NCBI RefSeq assembly: GCF_000003605.2
Contig: NW_003130384.1
Span: forward strand, 8,698-36,257
Direction: 5' to 3'
DNA: 27,560 nucleotides
Origin: Saccoglossus kowalevskii
Taxonomy: Eukaryota > Hemichordata > Enteropneusta > Harrimaniidae
The first letter of the stretch is position 1. Each line of letters opens with the position of its first letter. Positions 10,272 through 23,073 of this stretch are shown piece after piece. The notes under the pieces were generated by a model that saw nothing but the letters and a program-made list of their open reading frames with translations, was not told the DNA's origin and searched no databases. The position numbers and the translations under genes are program-made.

Positions 10272-13200
10272 GTAAGCAATACATCCCATCACTCCATCTT
10301 TTTATTCACACCCTTTATGTAGATATATGTAAAATGCTAACAATCGGAACGTGAAAAGCCCTCTATTTGATGTAGCTTGGGGGAGATGGGAATCGAATAA
10401 TGAACAAATCGTCGTATATATGGAAGCCTCATGAGTTGATATTCGGGTTACCTAATAGTCCCACTGGCCTTCAGAAGGTTGAACTCACACGCCCACGTTG
10501 ATTTGCAAAAATAACAAAAATTACCTTAATGTAATACTGATAAAAATTAAATTATTAGGCGTATATAGTTCATATCTATGTAAAAACTCTACCTAAATGT
10601 CTAATTACAAACCTGTATTTCAACGCTTTAGGTCAGACAACTTCATTTTAGTATTAATTTTGTTCAGATATCGACCAATCAATACCAATTCATTATTCAG
10701 TTCGATGCAATGCATTAATTACATGATAGCACGGCATTGTTATATTTTCCCAAACTGGAATCAAATCCAGGGATGTTTTTTTTACATGGCATTACCACGT
10801 TCCGAGGGTATGCCTGAAATTGTAGTTCTATTACATTACTAAACGTAACGCTAAACCACAGCCGTTAGTAATCACTGCCCCCCCCCGATACGTAGTTTTC
10901 TAATTTAAAAAAAGACAACCCGTAATATAAAAAGAATGCAAAATACGCCAAAATATAATGTGCGGGCAATGTGTTTGTACCGGACTCATGTATTCGCCGC
11001 CACCATCTGTTGCATTGTTAGCAAATCCTAGTAAATATACCATTAATATGGCGAATTGCTTGTTACTGTTAAATATCAGCATTTTACCATTCTACTCTCA
11101 CCGAAAAATCGCCCATAATCTACATAATGTACATTTATGTGTTTAAAATGCGATACAATTAAATTTAGTTACATGGTTGTACATGCACAGTTCGCTTTGC
11201 ATCACAGCAGTCGCTGTTTTTTGTTTGTCTTTTACACTATTGTTATTTTTTTCCATTTTCTGTTTGTATTTAATAAGCTACGTGGCGGTAGATATCGATT
11301 CAATTTAAGGGCGGCAATAATATCAAGCCAATAAACTGCATACGTACGTCTTTCACAGACTGATACCTTATCATCGCCCTCGTGATTCGTTATGTGATAT
11401 TAAATGTATAACATTGTTTCGGCAAATGGCACAGTGAAAATACCGTGAGATTACAGGACTGCGCATGTGCATAACCCCACCCAATTAGTGTGAACCACGA
11501 TCGCTCTATTCGATTGTCAACCATGTATGCGCCACAATTCCGTCTATGTCAAACAAATGTATGGTCTTTTATCTCTGTGTCGTCTTTTTATTGACGTGTG
11601 CCAGATAAATGCCAAGTTCAAATAACGAAATTAAGGACTAAAGGGATTATTTCGCGTAATTATCTTGAGAACACAATCACCTACAATTATGTAGCCACTA
11701 TGTTCAAATTGCCTTTTTCGATGACTTTCGCAGCAAAGTAATGGTTGTCATTTCTCATCTGCCTGAATGGTTATCTAGTCAGCCTCGTCCGAGGGCTATT
11801 TGTTATACTCATCATGTTTCTATGTGAGCACTGACCGGGAGGATTAAAGGGGTGAACCCAGCGTGCAACCCACCTAAGACCTTTGTTGCCCATACATATA
11901 TATCACATAATGCAAATCGGCAATGACATCATTGTAAATACGGGTTCTCTAACGAGAAATGTTGCAGTTTTAATGACTTAGGGACATTTTTAACTGAGGC
12001 TCAGCCAAAGTCAATAATTTCGCCGAGGGTCATAACAAATAAATAATTTATCTGCCTTCTATTATTTATCAGTACGGGTATATATCATTTACGCCACCAT
12101 AATATATCAAGGGTATATATTATTCCACCCACCATCCAGTACTACCCGTAATCTATATTCCAGATAAAACGTGTGAGCAAAATGCTAGATGAATTCTCCA
12201 TGGATTCCATGACAGTTTGAGGCCTTGAGAGAGGTCCGCAACTCCCCACGGGCAAAACATTGACGACGTATACATGCCACCATTTCTGTACAGTATTAAT
12301 AATAGATACGTGGAATTTAGCCAAGTTATATAGACTAATATACTGAGATAAAAGAATACCTGGAGACATGTTGCTCGTTTAGAATTTATATTAACGTTCG
12401 GGTGAAGATAACGCGTTGTTATGGCAACGGGAGTAGAAGTAGTATCATTGTATTTTGACAATTTTCCGAAAAGCCAAGGCCAGTCACGAATCACGTACGC
12501 GTTTTCTTCTTTTTTTGAGTGTTTCCTTTACTATGTATAATGTTTGATATATATGTTCTCGCCTGGGCACAGAAGTAATCACGCGATCAATTGATGTCTA
12601 GGCAGAGGTAGAATAGGTTCTAGCGATTTTTTTGTTTTCCTATTGCATCAAGTTTCATATTGTAAAACCAACTTTTTAATGTCATGTATCGACACAGTGC
12701 CAAATTGAGTGCATGTAATTATTATTCATATCAGGTTTTATTGAAAATGGAATGTTTCAATCTCATCATTAATTATTCACTGTCCTGTCATAAATTAACT
12801 TCTTATCTGGTTATTTTATCACCATCTACTCTGAGGCCATATACCACACCATATTAGCGACCGGGGATGTTTTTAAATACATCGCGCGCTGACTTTTGTG
12901 TTTGAATATAACACAAGGGAAGTATAATTTAGCTGCAAATAGTATTGTGTATGCATTACATATTTCATGAATCACGAATCAAGTGGCTCCTTGATAAAGA
13001 ATGTCTTTTGAGGTCTTGTGAAATTGTTCTTTTTAGTAGGTCAGAGGTTATCCGGATAAAACTAATCTCGTTGTAACCTTACATTCAAACATTAAGATTT
13101 GCAATGATGTTGAATATTTATGTCTGCAATTGCACCAAAATACTGATAACGATTTCAAGACGGAATTAAGGATCTCTGATAAATACCCCCCCCCCCGCCG

Positions 13201-15780
13201 CGAATTCCTGATTATGACAAACTTAAAAATCATCTCTCTATTTTCTTGGGGATTATCAATGCCGCTGAGTATAAATGAATGAATATTTAATGAGCACATT
13301 GTATTGTGAGACTTCATAATCTATACTCGCTATTGAATTATTAAGTATGGACAACTCTATGGTAACATTGTAGCTGTATTTCCCAAGGAGATGAAAGTAT
13401 GCATATATTATGGGAGTGTCTTCGCTCTTGGGATCAATCACATGGTTGTTAAAACCAACAATTGGCATAAAATTAGGATGTCTGTTACACTGTTTACAAT
13501 CAGTGTAAAAACAAGTATTTGCCGGGGTAAATTATCCAACATTGTTATTGTTACACTTACCCACAGGCGTGGATCCATCTCCCTGGGGTAGTGTAGTGGA
13601 GTACTTAGTGAGATTAAAAATCGATAGAAACGGGGATATAATTATATGACAAAACCCACGTCAAAGCGTTCTGAAATATGTTCCGATAACGTTGTTTGGT
13701 ATGACGGTCGTTAGGTTTCATTTACGCTTTACTGATGTTCACCGGTGTCAATTATATCGTGCGCCTATACAAGGAATAAGTAAATTGTATTAGTAATGAA
13801 ATGTGGACAGTGATATGTGACGTTGTAATGAATCATGATATCACACTAAGAATTGCAGCGATATAACTTCGATTATTCCCACGACCTTCACTGACTTGAT
13901 CAATAATGTTTAATACAGCCCCCATGTTGAAAGAAATTGCCTTACATTTGTCACAGAATCGTGAGAAAAACTAAATAAGTTTGACAACTTCTTTTAATTT
14001 GCGGAATTGGTTATGCTGTTATCAGCAATTTCACTATATCATCTCATTATGGACAAAATAATAAAATAAAATGATCGGTGCTAGACAAAGGGATTTTTAA
14101 AAGCTTTCAATTACATACGCACAATATCTGTAAAATTACAACTAGAGTAAACCGACTCTAAACAGCTTACTTAAATATAAATATACAACGCCTTGATGCC
14201 AGAGAAAAAAAAGAGTACAATCCTTACCAGCACCTTTTTTATTTTACCTATAAATAGTTCTTCTCACCGCAGTGGAATTGATTGTACATTTTTTTCGCCC
14301 TAATATTGTGTGATGATGTTCATTACAATCTGATGTTGTTTTCCTTGTTTTAATATTTGACAGTATGATGTAAAGATAATATATGCTGCAGACTAACAAT
14401 TGTTTTGCATGATCATTTTTTATTCTTGTTTGAGTAAATATAATAAAGACAAATATGTCTAATAGTGACACTTTTCCTTTCAACTCAATCTTTGAAACGT
14501 AGTATATTGTTATTTTTTAAATCAACTACTATGTAATACGTACAACCGACTACCGGTTCGTTTGCTCTGTCTGATATTTGCATTCAACCTAGGCAGCACC
14601 AAATCGTAAATGTGAACTCTGTATGCCGGACGTTGTGTGATGAGTGGGAGAAATTGAATTTTACCTGAGAACGCCATGTGGACGGCGTTTAGTAACTATG
14701 CATTAAATTTAATTTCTCGTGACTAGTTTCGCTCTCCATACAAATATTGTCTCGACCAAATATCTCAGTAGTAGTGAAAAATCACATATACCGGTGTATT
14801 GAATTTGTCAACACGTACACATTGGGACTCAATTAGGAGCCGGTAATTAGAACGTGTCCTAATTATTGATTCACCCTAGAAATTGGTTTCACGAGCGATA
14901 CAATGACACTACTGCCACGTGTTTTGTAAATTATAGATTGCATTAAGCTCCATCATTCGCACTTAACTCTCAATCATTGATTTGCTTTATTGAAAGCATG
15001 TGGAAACAAACATTTAAGGCCTGAGTGGACTTCGCTTGATTTTTTTTCCCACAAATTCTTTAATGATATTAAACAATTACAGAAAAAAACCCTGAGAATT
15101 GAAACACAAACTGAATGGATTACCATGGCAATTTATCAATGGGTCTCTGTATACAGTTTTTCTGAAGAAGTCTGTGATAATAGAACACATTGACAGTGTA
15201 CAAATGAGTTTCAATAACTGATCAAGGTAGCAAAATTGCTTAATTGAAGTCGAAATGGAATTTTCAGGAGAGTTGAGCTCAAAGATGATTTGAAAGCCTT
15301 TTAAAGATACGAGACTATATTCACATGTCGATTATTCTCATTGGCCAATTAAATACAACCACATTTTCAAGTTGTAATCTCTGTGCGTAATAGTCTATCG
15401 ACATACATCTGAACTTCTACAGCAAAATCTAAACGTTGGTTGATACAAACATACGTATCCACGGAAAACGATGTTTCAAATCTTTGCATTGTATTTAATA
15501 TTCACGGAGATTGTTAGTACTAATAGTAATAAAATAGGTTTAGAACTGATCAGTTTCCGTTCGATTGTAGTGCTGGAACCGACGAGAGAATGCAAAGGTA
15601 CTGTGGCCATACTGTAGTAGCAATTCCACGATCCATGATATCAACCAGCTGTAAAGCAGCACATTCGTGTTATCGTTATTATAATATTGGTTGTTAAACT
15701 GTCAATGCCAGACATACTTACTGCTCCCGGTTACTCACATAACAACATTTGGATGTGAGTAGACAATATAAACACTAGAC
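10272..15780 (+). other. presumed start of long intron 2; no exon recognised
   Basis: I searched the plus strand by eye for later exons, looking for Asp-x-Asp-Gly-Lys loops and the Glu-Asn-Phe-Leu motif typical of this family. None was found here or in the rest of the window. Contents are a run of nine C at 10878-10886, a run of eleven C at 13186-13196, an X-box motif at 12415-12428 and short chance reading frames on both strands. If no exon was missed, intron 2 exceeds 17.2 kb, compared with 191 bp for intron 1. Confidence 0.55.
12415..12428. promoter_or_regulatory. RFX-type X-box, full consensus match
   Basis: GTTGTTATGGCAAC matches RYYNYYATRRNRAC at every position. The half-sites GTTG and CAAC form an inverted repeat that extends by one base pair on each side. 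It lies in the presumed intron 2, about 2.1 kb after exon 2, where an intronic enhancer would be plausible. Confidence 0.35.
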
Positions 15781-15908
15781 TACAGCAGACGTAACCCCTC
15801 GCAGGTTATAGATCGTTTTCTTTCAAACGATCTTTTCTTAGCAAGCGACACTGCTAACAAAATGAAAATACATCAAGAAAATTGGTGGTTTCAATTTTAT
15901 CACACGTT

Positions 15909-16330
15909 GCAGTGAACGACAGTACTCCCAAATTATACGCATTTGAAAATAACATTTAGATATTCAGCTGTCAAAAGTGTAACCTGCTACAAATGAGTAC
16001 ATTGTGTAGCAGACGACATAAGTCATATAATAGAAACATTTGAAGAGGGATGTTATGTGTTTGCATATGTGGGATGTCGCAATTTCATTACAGATTGGAG
16101 CAGACGACATTACTTCTGAATATAACCATTTTAACTATTTATTTATCAGACGAATATTTGTATACGTTATCTTCAATTTGTAGCAGACTACATTTCTACA
16201 GATTATACTGATGTGAAGTGGCATTTTAGCGGGCATATTTGCTACAGTAAAAACATTACAAAATACTGCAGCGAACGACATTACTCAAAGGATACATTTT
16301 TACAAGGAAGACGACGGGACTCTAGCAATC
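15909..16330 (+). repeat. decayed tandem repeat, period about 90 bp, at least five copies
   Basis: A box resembling GCAGACGACATTACT recurs, with its GAC (TAC in copy four) ending at 15920, 16017, 16108, 16191 and 16279. The spacings are 97, 91, 83 and 88 bp. After each box a CATTT-like word follows some 20-30 bp later. The copies that can be compared end in similar TTTGCTACAG...ACATTA or TGCTACAAATGAGTACATTG words. Similarity between copies is low outside the box, so the array is old or the copies have been selected only at the box. Possible further copies begin near 15784 and 15842 at shorter spacings. No coding potential is seen. Confidence 0.5.
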
Positions 16331-18509
16331 TAATTAATCGAAGTGATATCTGTTAAAATATATTTTACTTCTTCAATACAGACAAACATCGCTGATAGAA
16401 TATTTCACTTGAGAACATGTTAACCGTCAAAGCAATTTTCCATACAATTGCACTACAGTCATCAGCTGCCGGGTTTAATCTCTATCAATTGTGAATAAAA
16501 TCGATCATTTAGACTAAATGCTACATTACTGTTTAGTGTTGAAGCCATTGTACTAGTTGTTTAATCCATGATAGAGACATGTTGTCAGATACTCTAAAAT
16601 ATGACACTTGAACAAATAAATGATGTATTAACTTTTATTAAATTCCATTGCTGTTTTACGTGATATTATCAAAGGTAAAAATATACAACATGACAACTAT
16701 AATTGTTTTTGAATACCACTTCAGGGCTTAATGTGACGTATTTTAAATAAAACAATCTTTATGAGTAACAGTTGTGAACGAATATTAATATTACAGTAGA
16801 TGAAAACTCGTACACGTGAGAATTCTTGCGAGAATCGGGCGTGTCTGTTTGAATATATGATGTGCAGATTCAGATTTTGCCAGGTTGGCATGATGCTACT
16901 ATCACGTTGGCACGAATCCAGTATCGATTGTCGCCATATGTATGTATGTGTAGTAAATTGTCGAGATATAAACGCCAGTAGCAATGTGTCTGAAGTCTGA
17001 AGAATTGTAATAGACATACGAAAGAAAAATCGATTCCGAGATTGTGATATACAGTCCCATAATAGAGTAGGTCACGTGATTCCCTTTCGATGCGTAGGTG
17101 TTGGAAAAGTGGGAACTGTCACGAAAGTCAGCTTCTTCCATGTGTAATTATAACATTCTCATCATTTTATATAGCATTTACTTCTTATATTTCATCCGAT
17201 ATAGTGGGTGACTTATTTATTATTAATATTATTCGATGTAAACTTTCATTAGGGACTTCCCTGTAGGCATCATGAATGCATGCATAATGTGATGTCGTGT
17301 TTCCATTGCTGGAAATAATCCACATTTAGTGATCTCAAACATTAATTTCCCATGGCGACTTAAAATTACTCTCAGTTTCCGCAAACTGATCCTGAAAATG
17401 AAAGTGAAAGAAACAAACAATCAATCTCATTTCGTCAGTCAAATTTCCTCCAAGATTTTGCGACTGAGATAATTGATTATATTTAATATGTGTATCATCT
17501 TTTATATTGAAGTATACTAATCAAACGGATTGTGTATGTGCACATTACGCATGCTCTAATTTAATAACTCATTAATTGGGTATAAATTCTCAGTCGTTGG
17601 TTGATATTTGCAAAACGTTTGCGCGTAATTGTAGAGAGTAATGGCCTCACATGATTTACCAAATTCGCATGTAACGACGTCGACATCGGGAGACACGGTC
17701 CTCATTAGGTGTTATGCTTGGATAAGCGCAGTACACTAATCAAGGTTCAGTATGGAAGATTAAACATACACGACCGGTGTACAAGCACAGTCTAGAGATG
17801 GTGTAGTCGATCGTGGCCCTCCATGGATATATAACTGACCGACCTGAACGCAATACAATAAAAGGACTGCTACATCGCATTACTAGTACATTTGTTTGGT
17901 ATGAATTCGATCGTCTAAAGTATATACCAAAAATTAATGTTTTTCCGACGATATTATTTACCAAGTCATCGTAAGGACTGTGAACATAACAATGCCTAGC
18001 TACGAGGTTTTGCAATGTCTCGTGTACACACTATTGTGTATTGCGTGACAACACAGGCAGAACACGATCGTTCATGTATTTGCTTTATATGGCAATCGCA
18101 TGTCTCTCTGTATACACGAGTGAACCAATTGGGTAGGATAATCGACATCACGTGTCCGATAAGCCAATAAACATTCTCCTCGAGTCATAAAACTGAACTA
18201 CAGTTTCCTTTTGTTCAGGGTTCAATTTTTCTGAATATTTTACTAGCTACTATCCATAGTTCTCGAATGAAACGGGTTCATAAAAAAATCATTGCGTTTT
18301 GTTATTACTCTTTTTTGTTTATTCTTTAATATATTCTCAAACAAATAAAGGTCACACGTGATCATCGTCGGCCAATCTGGGTCTTCCATTTTTCATTTTT
18401 TATTTCTTTATCTAGCAATAGAATCCCTTGAGACGTCTAAGTGTGTTAAGTCTTATTATGAATAACCTATTGTAATTTAATCGATATAGAAATGGGCGTG
18501 GTCAGTGAC
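16331..18509. other. presumed intron 2 sequence with several CACGTG E-boxes
   Basis: No gene or exon was recognised. Four of ten CACGTG hexamers in the window lie here, at 16813, 17073, 18149 and 18355, and a fifth follows at 18679. A 10-bp palindrome ATGCATGCAT lies at 17276-17285. Open stretches are below 100 codons and overlap one another on opposite strands, as expected for non-coding DNA. Confidence 0.5.
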
Positions 18510-18579
18510 TTATAATATAATATAATATAATAAAATATAATAAAATATAATAAAATATAATATAATATAATATAATTTA
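18510..18579. repeat. TATAA pentanucleotide microsatellite
   Basis: About 70 bp of TATAA units, with AAAATATAAT variants in its middle. It is a plain AT-rich microsatellite. Confidence 0.93.
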
Positions 18580-20485
18580 ATATGAATCCTTTCATTTAAT
18601 CGTTAAACCAACATTAACGTAAGCCATGTTTGATAGTGCTCAACTCAGTTCACGTATTTTAACAAATACCAGAAAACCCACGTGATGTCACAACTTAATT
18701 GTGCATATGATATGTGTTTTCAGTCGGTAAGCGAGTAAGCGTGAAGCTATCTAATCAAATAGTTCTATGGTCTTGTAGTTTTTTTTTTCGTTCGGTATAT
18801 GATGCTTACACAATAGGTTTACGTCGACAATTGTTGGCACCTCGTATGAATGTCAGACATGCCAGGACGAAAACGGACATTTACATTTTTTGGTTCTATT
18901 GTGTAAGCACTATTTAGGCTAGCTGTAAAAAAAACACTCTAATAAATACAATAAATTTAACAATGTAACGTGTATTTAGGCTAATCAGTCATGGTTAGGG
19001 GCATAGCTTCATCATATACTTATATAGTCTAAGGTAACAATACATAATTAATGGATAAGTGTACTGTTTCTTTGAAATAAACTCGCTATCGGGTTGTATG
19101 AGTTAATTGCAATATTTATGGTAAATCGTCTTATTTTCTCTTGTTGCAATTTTATACCATAATATCACAATAAACACACTCAATACGTATAGTCGGGCAA
19201 TTATGCTCTCAATCTTATTGATTAATCTTTTTTTAATGTTTGTCTGAATTATTTTCCATCTCGTATAGGTTATGCTTGTGAATGAGGAGTAGAGAGATAT
19301 GTACTGTGGAAACATGTAGCGCTTGTTGATCTCTCTGACAGATATCTTAGTAAGAGAGACATATCACTGTTGAAATTGTGTTTTCTACCGCGTATTGTCG
19401 GTGATACAGTTGATGTGTTGATTCCGGCACGGTGTGTATACTCAACCACACTGTGTGATATGCCGTCCTTGTAAAGCTGCATACTGACATGGCAATGACA
19501 GTTAGAAAAACACGCGTATTCAAACCTCAGGTGTATCCGGAAAGGAAGCTGTCTGTAACATTGCATTAAATATAGGAAAACAGGTGTCTTCTATTTGACA
19601 ATGTAAAAAAAAACTGAAATACTAACAATGACTTTGATATTAGCTAATCATAAATGGTGTATTTTATTTTGTTTTATATAAATATCAGGCGACAAATCAA
19701 GTAAGAGTTTACACAGTGAAATAATTTAGCATTCTAGTCACGTTTTTGAAGTGCGGCTGTGTTCTGCGCGGTGTTCATTGCATTCCTAATAACCCCACTT
19801 AGGCCCACAGCTGTACAGTGCAGGTCGTTTAACCAGAGAATAAAAAGCAGAAATTGTATTTAATGATAAAATGGTCCCATTTACAATTGGTTGCTTCTTT
19901 CTTATCTCTGTGGTGGAACGACTATACTTTACTCATTGAAAATCTCAAATACATTTCTTTTATATCAGTGAAAAGAAAATCTGATAATAATTGTGACTAG
20001 CTTGAAATAACTTACATTATCTCAGTTCTTACCTGCTGTGCCTTACTTTCCTATCTTCTGTGCATAAAATAACTCGTCTCATTGCAATATACATGTATAA
20101 ATATACAAACAGAATTTTCGCAATTTCTGTAATTGAATATTTTTAAATTATGTTTCGGCAAGGACACTATGCATGCTAATAAAGTTATAGTGAGAGAGTG
20201 AGTGAGCACAGTCACATACATTAACTTGTAAAAATAATACTTTAAGAGCATATAGACAGCGACTCATTTTGGCTTTAAAGACAAACGACCACAGGTGCAA
20301 CGTCAGTTCCATTGATTAAGCAGTCAAGTCACATCCGTACTCTGTTTATTATTCAGCGAAGGTTGGAGATGATTTTATAGTGTGTCATTGTCATTGTAAC
20401 TGACTACTTAAACCCACCTGCCCGCACTCTGATATTATCGAAGACCAAATACCACATTATAATTTTTAGAAAAAAAAATATTTGC
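18580..20485. other. presumed intron 2 sequence without a recognisable feature
   Basis: No domain-bearing reading frame, exon or repeat family was recognised. The longest open stretch is a 98-codon minus-strand frame at 19270-19566 with no known motif, of a length expected by chance here. Confidence 0.5.
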
Positions 20486-20652
20486 AAATTATGCGATGTT
20501 ATATACATTTCACAAATTATGCGATGTTATATACATTTCACAAATTATGCGATGTTATATACATTTCACAATTATGCGATGTTATATACATTTCACAAAT
20601 TATGCGATGTTATATACATTTCACAAATTATGCGATGTTATATACATTTCAC
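20486..20652 (+). repeat. 28-bp minisatellite, six copies
   Basis: Six head-to-tail copies of a 28-bp unit begin AAATTATGCGATGTTA and end ACATTTCAC. All copies are identical except the fourth, which lacks one A and is 27 bp. The near-identity points to recent expansion or homogenisation. The overlapping short open frames over it only reflect the repeat and shift frame from copy to copy. Confidence 0.97.
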
Positions 20653-20820
20653 ACGAAAACGAAACTTCTCAGTAAATTTGTTAGAAGTAGTTAGTATGAT
20701 GTGACTTTCTAATTAATAAAGACAGGAAAAAGTTAATACAATTTATTTCCATCGTAAGAAAAAAAAGCAGACGATCTGTGCCCTGAACAAAACCATGATT
20801 GACTATACTTATCGTATATT

Positions 20821-20850
20821 CATGAATATGTAAATCATGAATATGTAAAT
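20821..20850 (+). repeat. 15-bp direct duplication
   Basis: CATGAATATGTAAAT occurs twice in direct contact. It is a small tandem duplication with no evident function. Confidence 0.9.
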
Positions 20851-20907
20851 ATGCAAGTACGGGCATTATGGATGCATATTAGAGTATGTCAAAGAATGTT
20901 TCGGGTA

Positions 20908-21100
20908 CAGTGGCGGCGGCACAGGGTAGGGCAGGGGTGGCTATCGAAAAAAATGTTGGGGGTCGTCGCCCCTCCCAAAACAACCTGAAACCCTATGTGT
21001 CAACAAAATTTGCCACTCAAAATGCTGGAAATAGCGTTTCAAAAATGTTAAGGGGAGCATGACCCGGACCCCTTAGTGAAGTCGCGTCTTCGGTGCGAGG
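20908..21100. repeat. GC-rich decayed interspersed repeat fragment
   Basis: This 190-bp island is much richer in GC than its flanks. It has an internal inverted repeat, TTGGG at 20956-20960 with CCCAA at 20974-20978. It also contains CAGTGGCGGCGGCACAGGG, GGGGAGCATGACCCGGACC, and a later GCGTCTTCGGTGCG stem. Similar strings (CAGGGGCGTAGCCAGG, GGGGAGCATGCCCCCGGAC, CGCGCCTTCGGCGCG) recur in interspersed repeats of many marine invertebrate genomes, as I recall them. The element class cannot be settled here, and no ends or target-site duplication were found. Confidence 0.4.
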
Positions 21101-23073
21101 TTGGTGAGCAGATCAAAATGTAATGATGGACGAAACGGAGATTGTCACACAACTAAAATGAAAAACATCGCCACAATCTCGTATAAGAAGTGAAAATGTT
21201 TAATATACAGAAGAGTAAGCTGATAACGCGAAAATTAGAATTGTGAATCCATACGTAATATTGTCTGAGGCTTAGAGTGTGTTTTAGTTATTATAGCAAA
21301 TTGAAGACCGTATATTTCAATAAACACATTGACTCGATGCGTCATATTCAGAGGTTTCGGCGTCTGAAAAGATCCAATTGTTATTGTCTTCATACATACT
21401 TATGAAGGTTTGAAGTATAAAACATACTTGAAATTCTGTTGAAAGCCAATTTTGGTGAATATGGCTCAAGCATGCTATTAGTTGATGTTCGCGATTGCCG
21501 TGATTTCAACACATCTGTAAGAAATTAGAAACTCGTGTTTCTCACGCGGTTACTCTCTGTAATAACCGCTATTCTCCGATGTCTCAAGTCTAGTGTGCCG
21601 TCAGCACTATCACATCCGTGTCTGTTGTTCAGTTTTGCTAGACATTTACCTTCGACCCCCACCCCGGCTTTCAGTAACGAGCGTGATTCACCCAAATCCT
21701 AGTTTTGTTTCTTTTAATCCTTCCAATTTGCGGTATGCCCCCTGTGCTTGTTTTAACCACGTGACCAATTACAAAGCGGACAATTGTTATCCAATAGATC
21801 GTGTACTTCGATTTTTGCAAATTTGAACCTTTCTTTTTATTTTTCGGTTGTCTGTTGCCTGTCGGCATTTATTTTCAATTTACATTCGAGGCATTTGTTA
21901 TGTCGTCAACATCAAGATAACATGTTTACGAAGTAATGCTTCACCTTAATTATAAATAAATAAGAAAAGGGCGATCCTACTTGATTAAAAATTAAATTAA
22001 CATCCGATGATTGAGATAAACCTTGTCTACATTAACTTCTAAAGTCTTAATTCGCTTTCAGATCTGTCATTCCCATGGCAACAGATAATTGCATTTCCAC
22101 TGTCAAAAGTCAAAACCTGTTTTCGTTTCAGATAATTGAAGCATTGTAGGGAAGGTGGTCTTTAATAGAAATGTAGTTTTTTGTAATGCCCTTAAACGAA
22201 ATGCAAACATTGTACTCCTGATGTGAAAAGATGCTATGCGTTTTTGTAAAGTAACATAAAAGGGTATGATAAATAATCTATTGCAAAAATACTTGAAAAC
22301 TACTCAGTGTTTGTAAAATATGTGATTACAAAAAACAATACTGTACGCCTTAAATGAATATAGCGTGTTCTCTAAAATCACACACGCTGTGTTTAATATT
22401 TTTTACTGATGAGAATGATCTACACGATGGCGAATATTTTGAGAAAATCCCCATTACCAAATATTCCTGTCATTTTACGAAAATGCGAAGTATGAACAGA
22501 TATTCGAGTGTTGATACTTACTGGCTGTCGTTTCCGATATTCGATCAGCAAATACGTAAATTTCTGATGTCACTGGTACATTTAAAAAGCAGTCTAATCA
22601 AAATTCAGCAAAATACATTAACTACACTGTTATCGTACATTTTGCTGGATTCATCCGCAGTGGTGCAATAAAACATAGTGCTGATATTTAATTATTTAAC
22701 AGTAAATGTAATGACATTATAGTGAAAAGGAGGGAGGACTTATTCCGAGACAAAGAATGACTAGAAATTTGTTACTCGTTACTAAAAACAATTACCGTTC
22801 AAAAAAAGCGATTGCAGTCTTGTGTTCGTAGTCAGTGTCAACGTTGTAACTCATATCATTGAAACTGTGTATGGTTTTGTTCTGTGAAGAAAGCCAACTT
22901 ATTAACACAACCGGGAAATAACAGCTAACTAGATACAGGTGTAAAAAACGCCATTCGTAAATTCAATAACCTCAATCGTGCCGGAAATTAAAATGAATTT
23001 ACAGGCAGTTTGAGCAAATACTTGACTTTAATGAATTTTGAATTAACCATTTTTATCTATTTATGGGTGTTTT
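21101..23073. other. presumed intron 2 sequence without a recognisable gene
   Basis: No exon or known motif was found. A 105-codon open stretch at 22354-22671 contains DENDLHDGEYFE, which superficially recalls an EF-loop but lacks the key residues. An RFX-type X-box lies at 22069-22082 and an E-box CACGTG at 21758-21763. Confidence 0.5.
22069..22082. promoter_or_regulatory. RFX-type X-box, full consensus match
   Basis: ATTCCCATGGCAAC fits RYYNYYATRRNRAC at every position. It contains the 9-mer CCATGGCAA, which occurs four times in the window on the plus strand (5109, 8820, 15123, 22073). Confidence 0.35.

Noticed and set aside
12153-12494. 113-codon minus-strand open stretch
   Set aside because: Length is within chance expectation, overlapped by a second open frame on the same strand, and no motif.
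15810-15833. Perfect 9-bp hairpin AGATCGTTT-TCTTTC-AAACGATCT followed by TTTT
   Set aside because: About one such hairpin is expected by chance in a window of this size, and it matches no known RNA element such as the histone stem-loop.
9156-19010. Shared word AGGGGCRTAGCTTC near 9156 and 18996
   Set aside because: The flanks do not align, so two copies of one repeat are not supported.
20482-20704. Two overlapping open frames with repeated RCYIHF and AMLYTF words
   Set aside because: They are translations of the 28-bp minisatellite. The unit length is not a multiple of three, so the peptide frame rotates.
22354-22671. Possible later EF-hand exon (DENDLHDGEYFE)
   Set aside because: Loop position 5 is Leu and position 6 is His instead of Gly, the flanking helices do not fit, and the family's Glu-Asn-Phe-Leu motif is absent.
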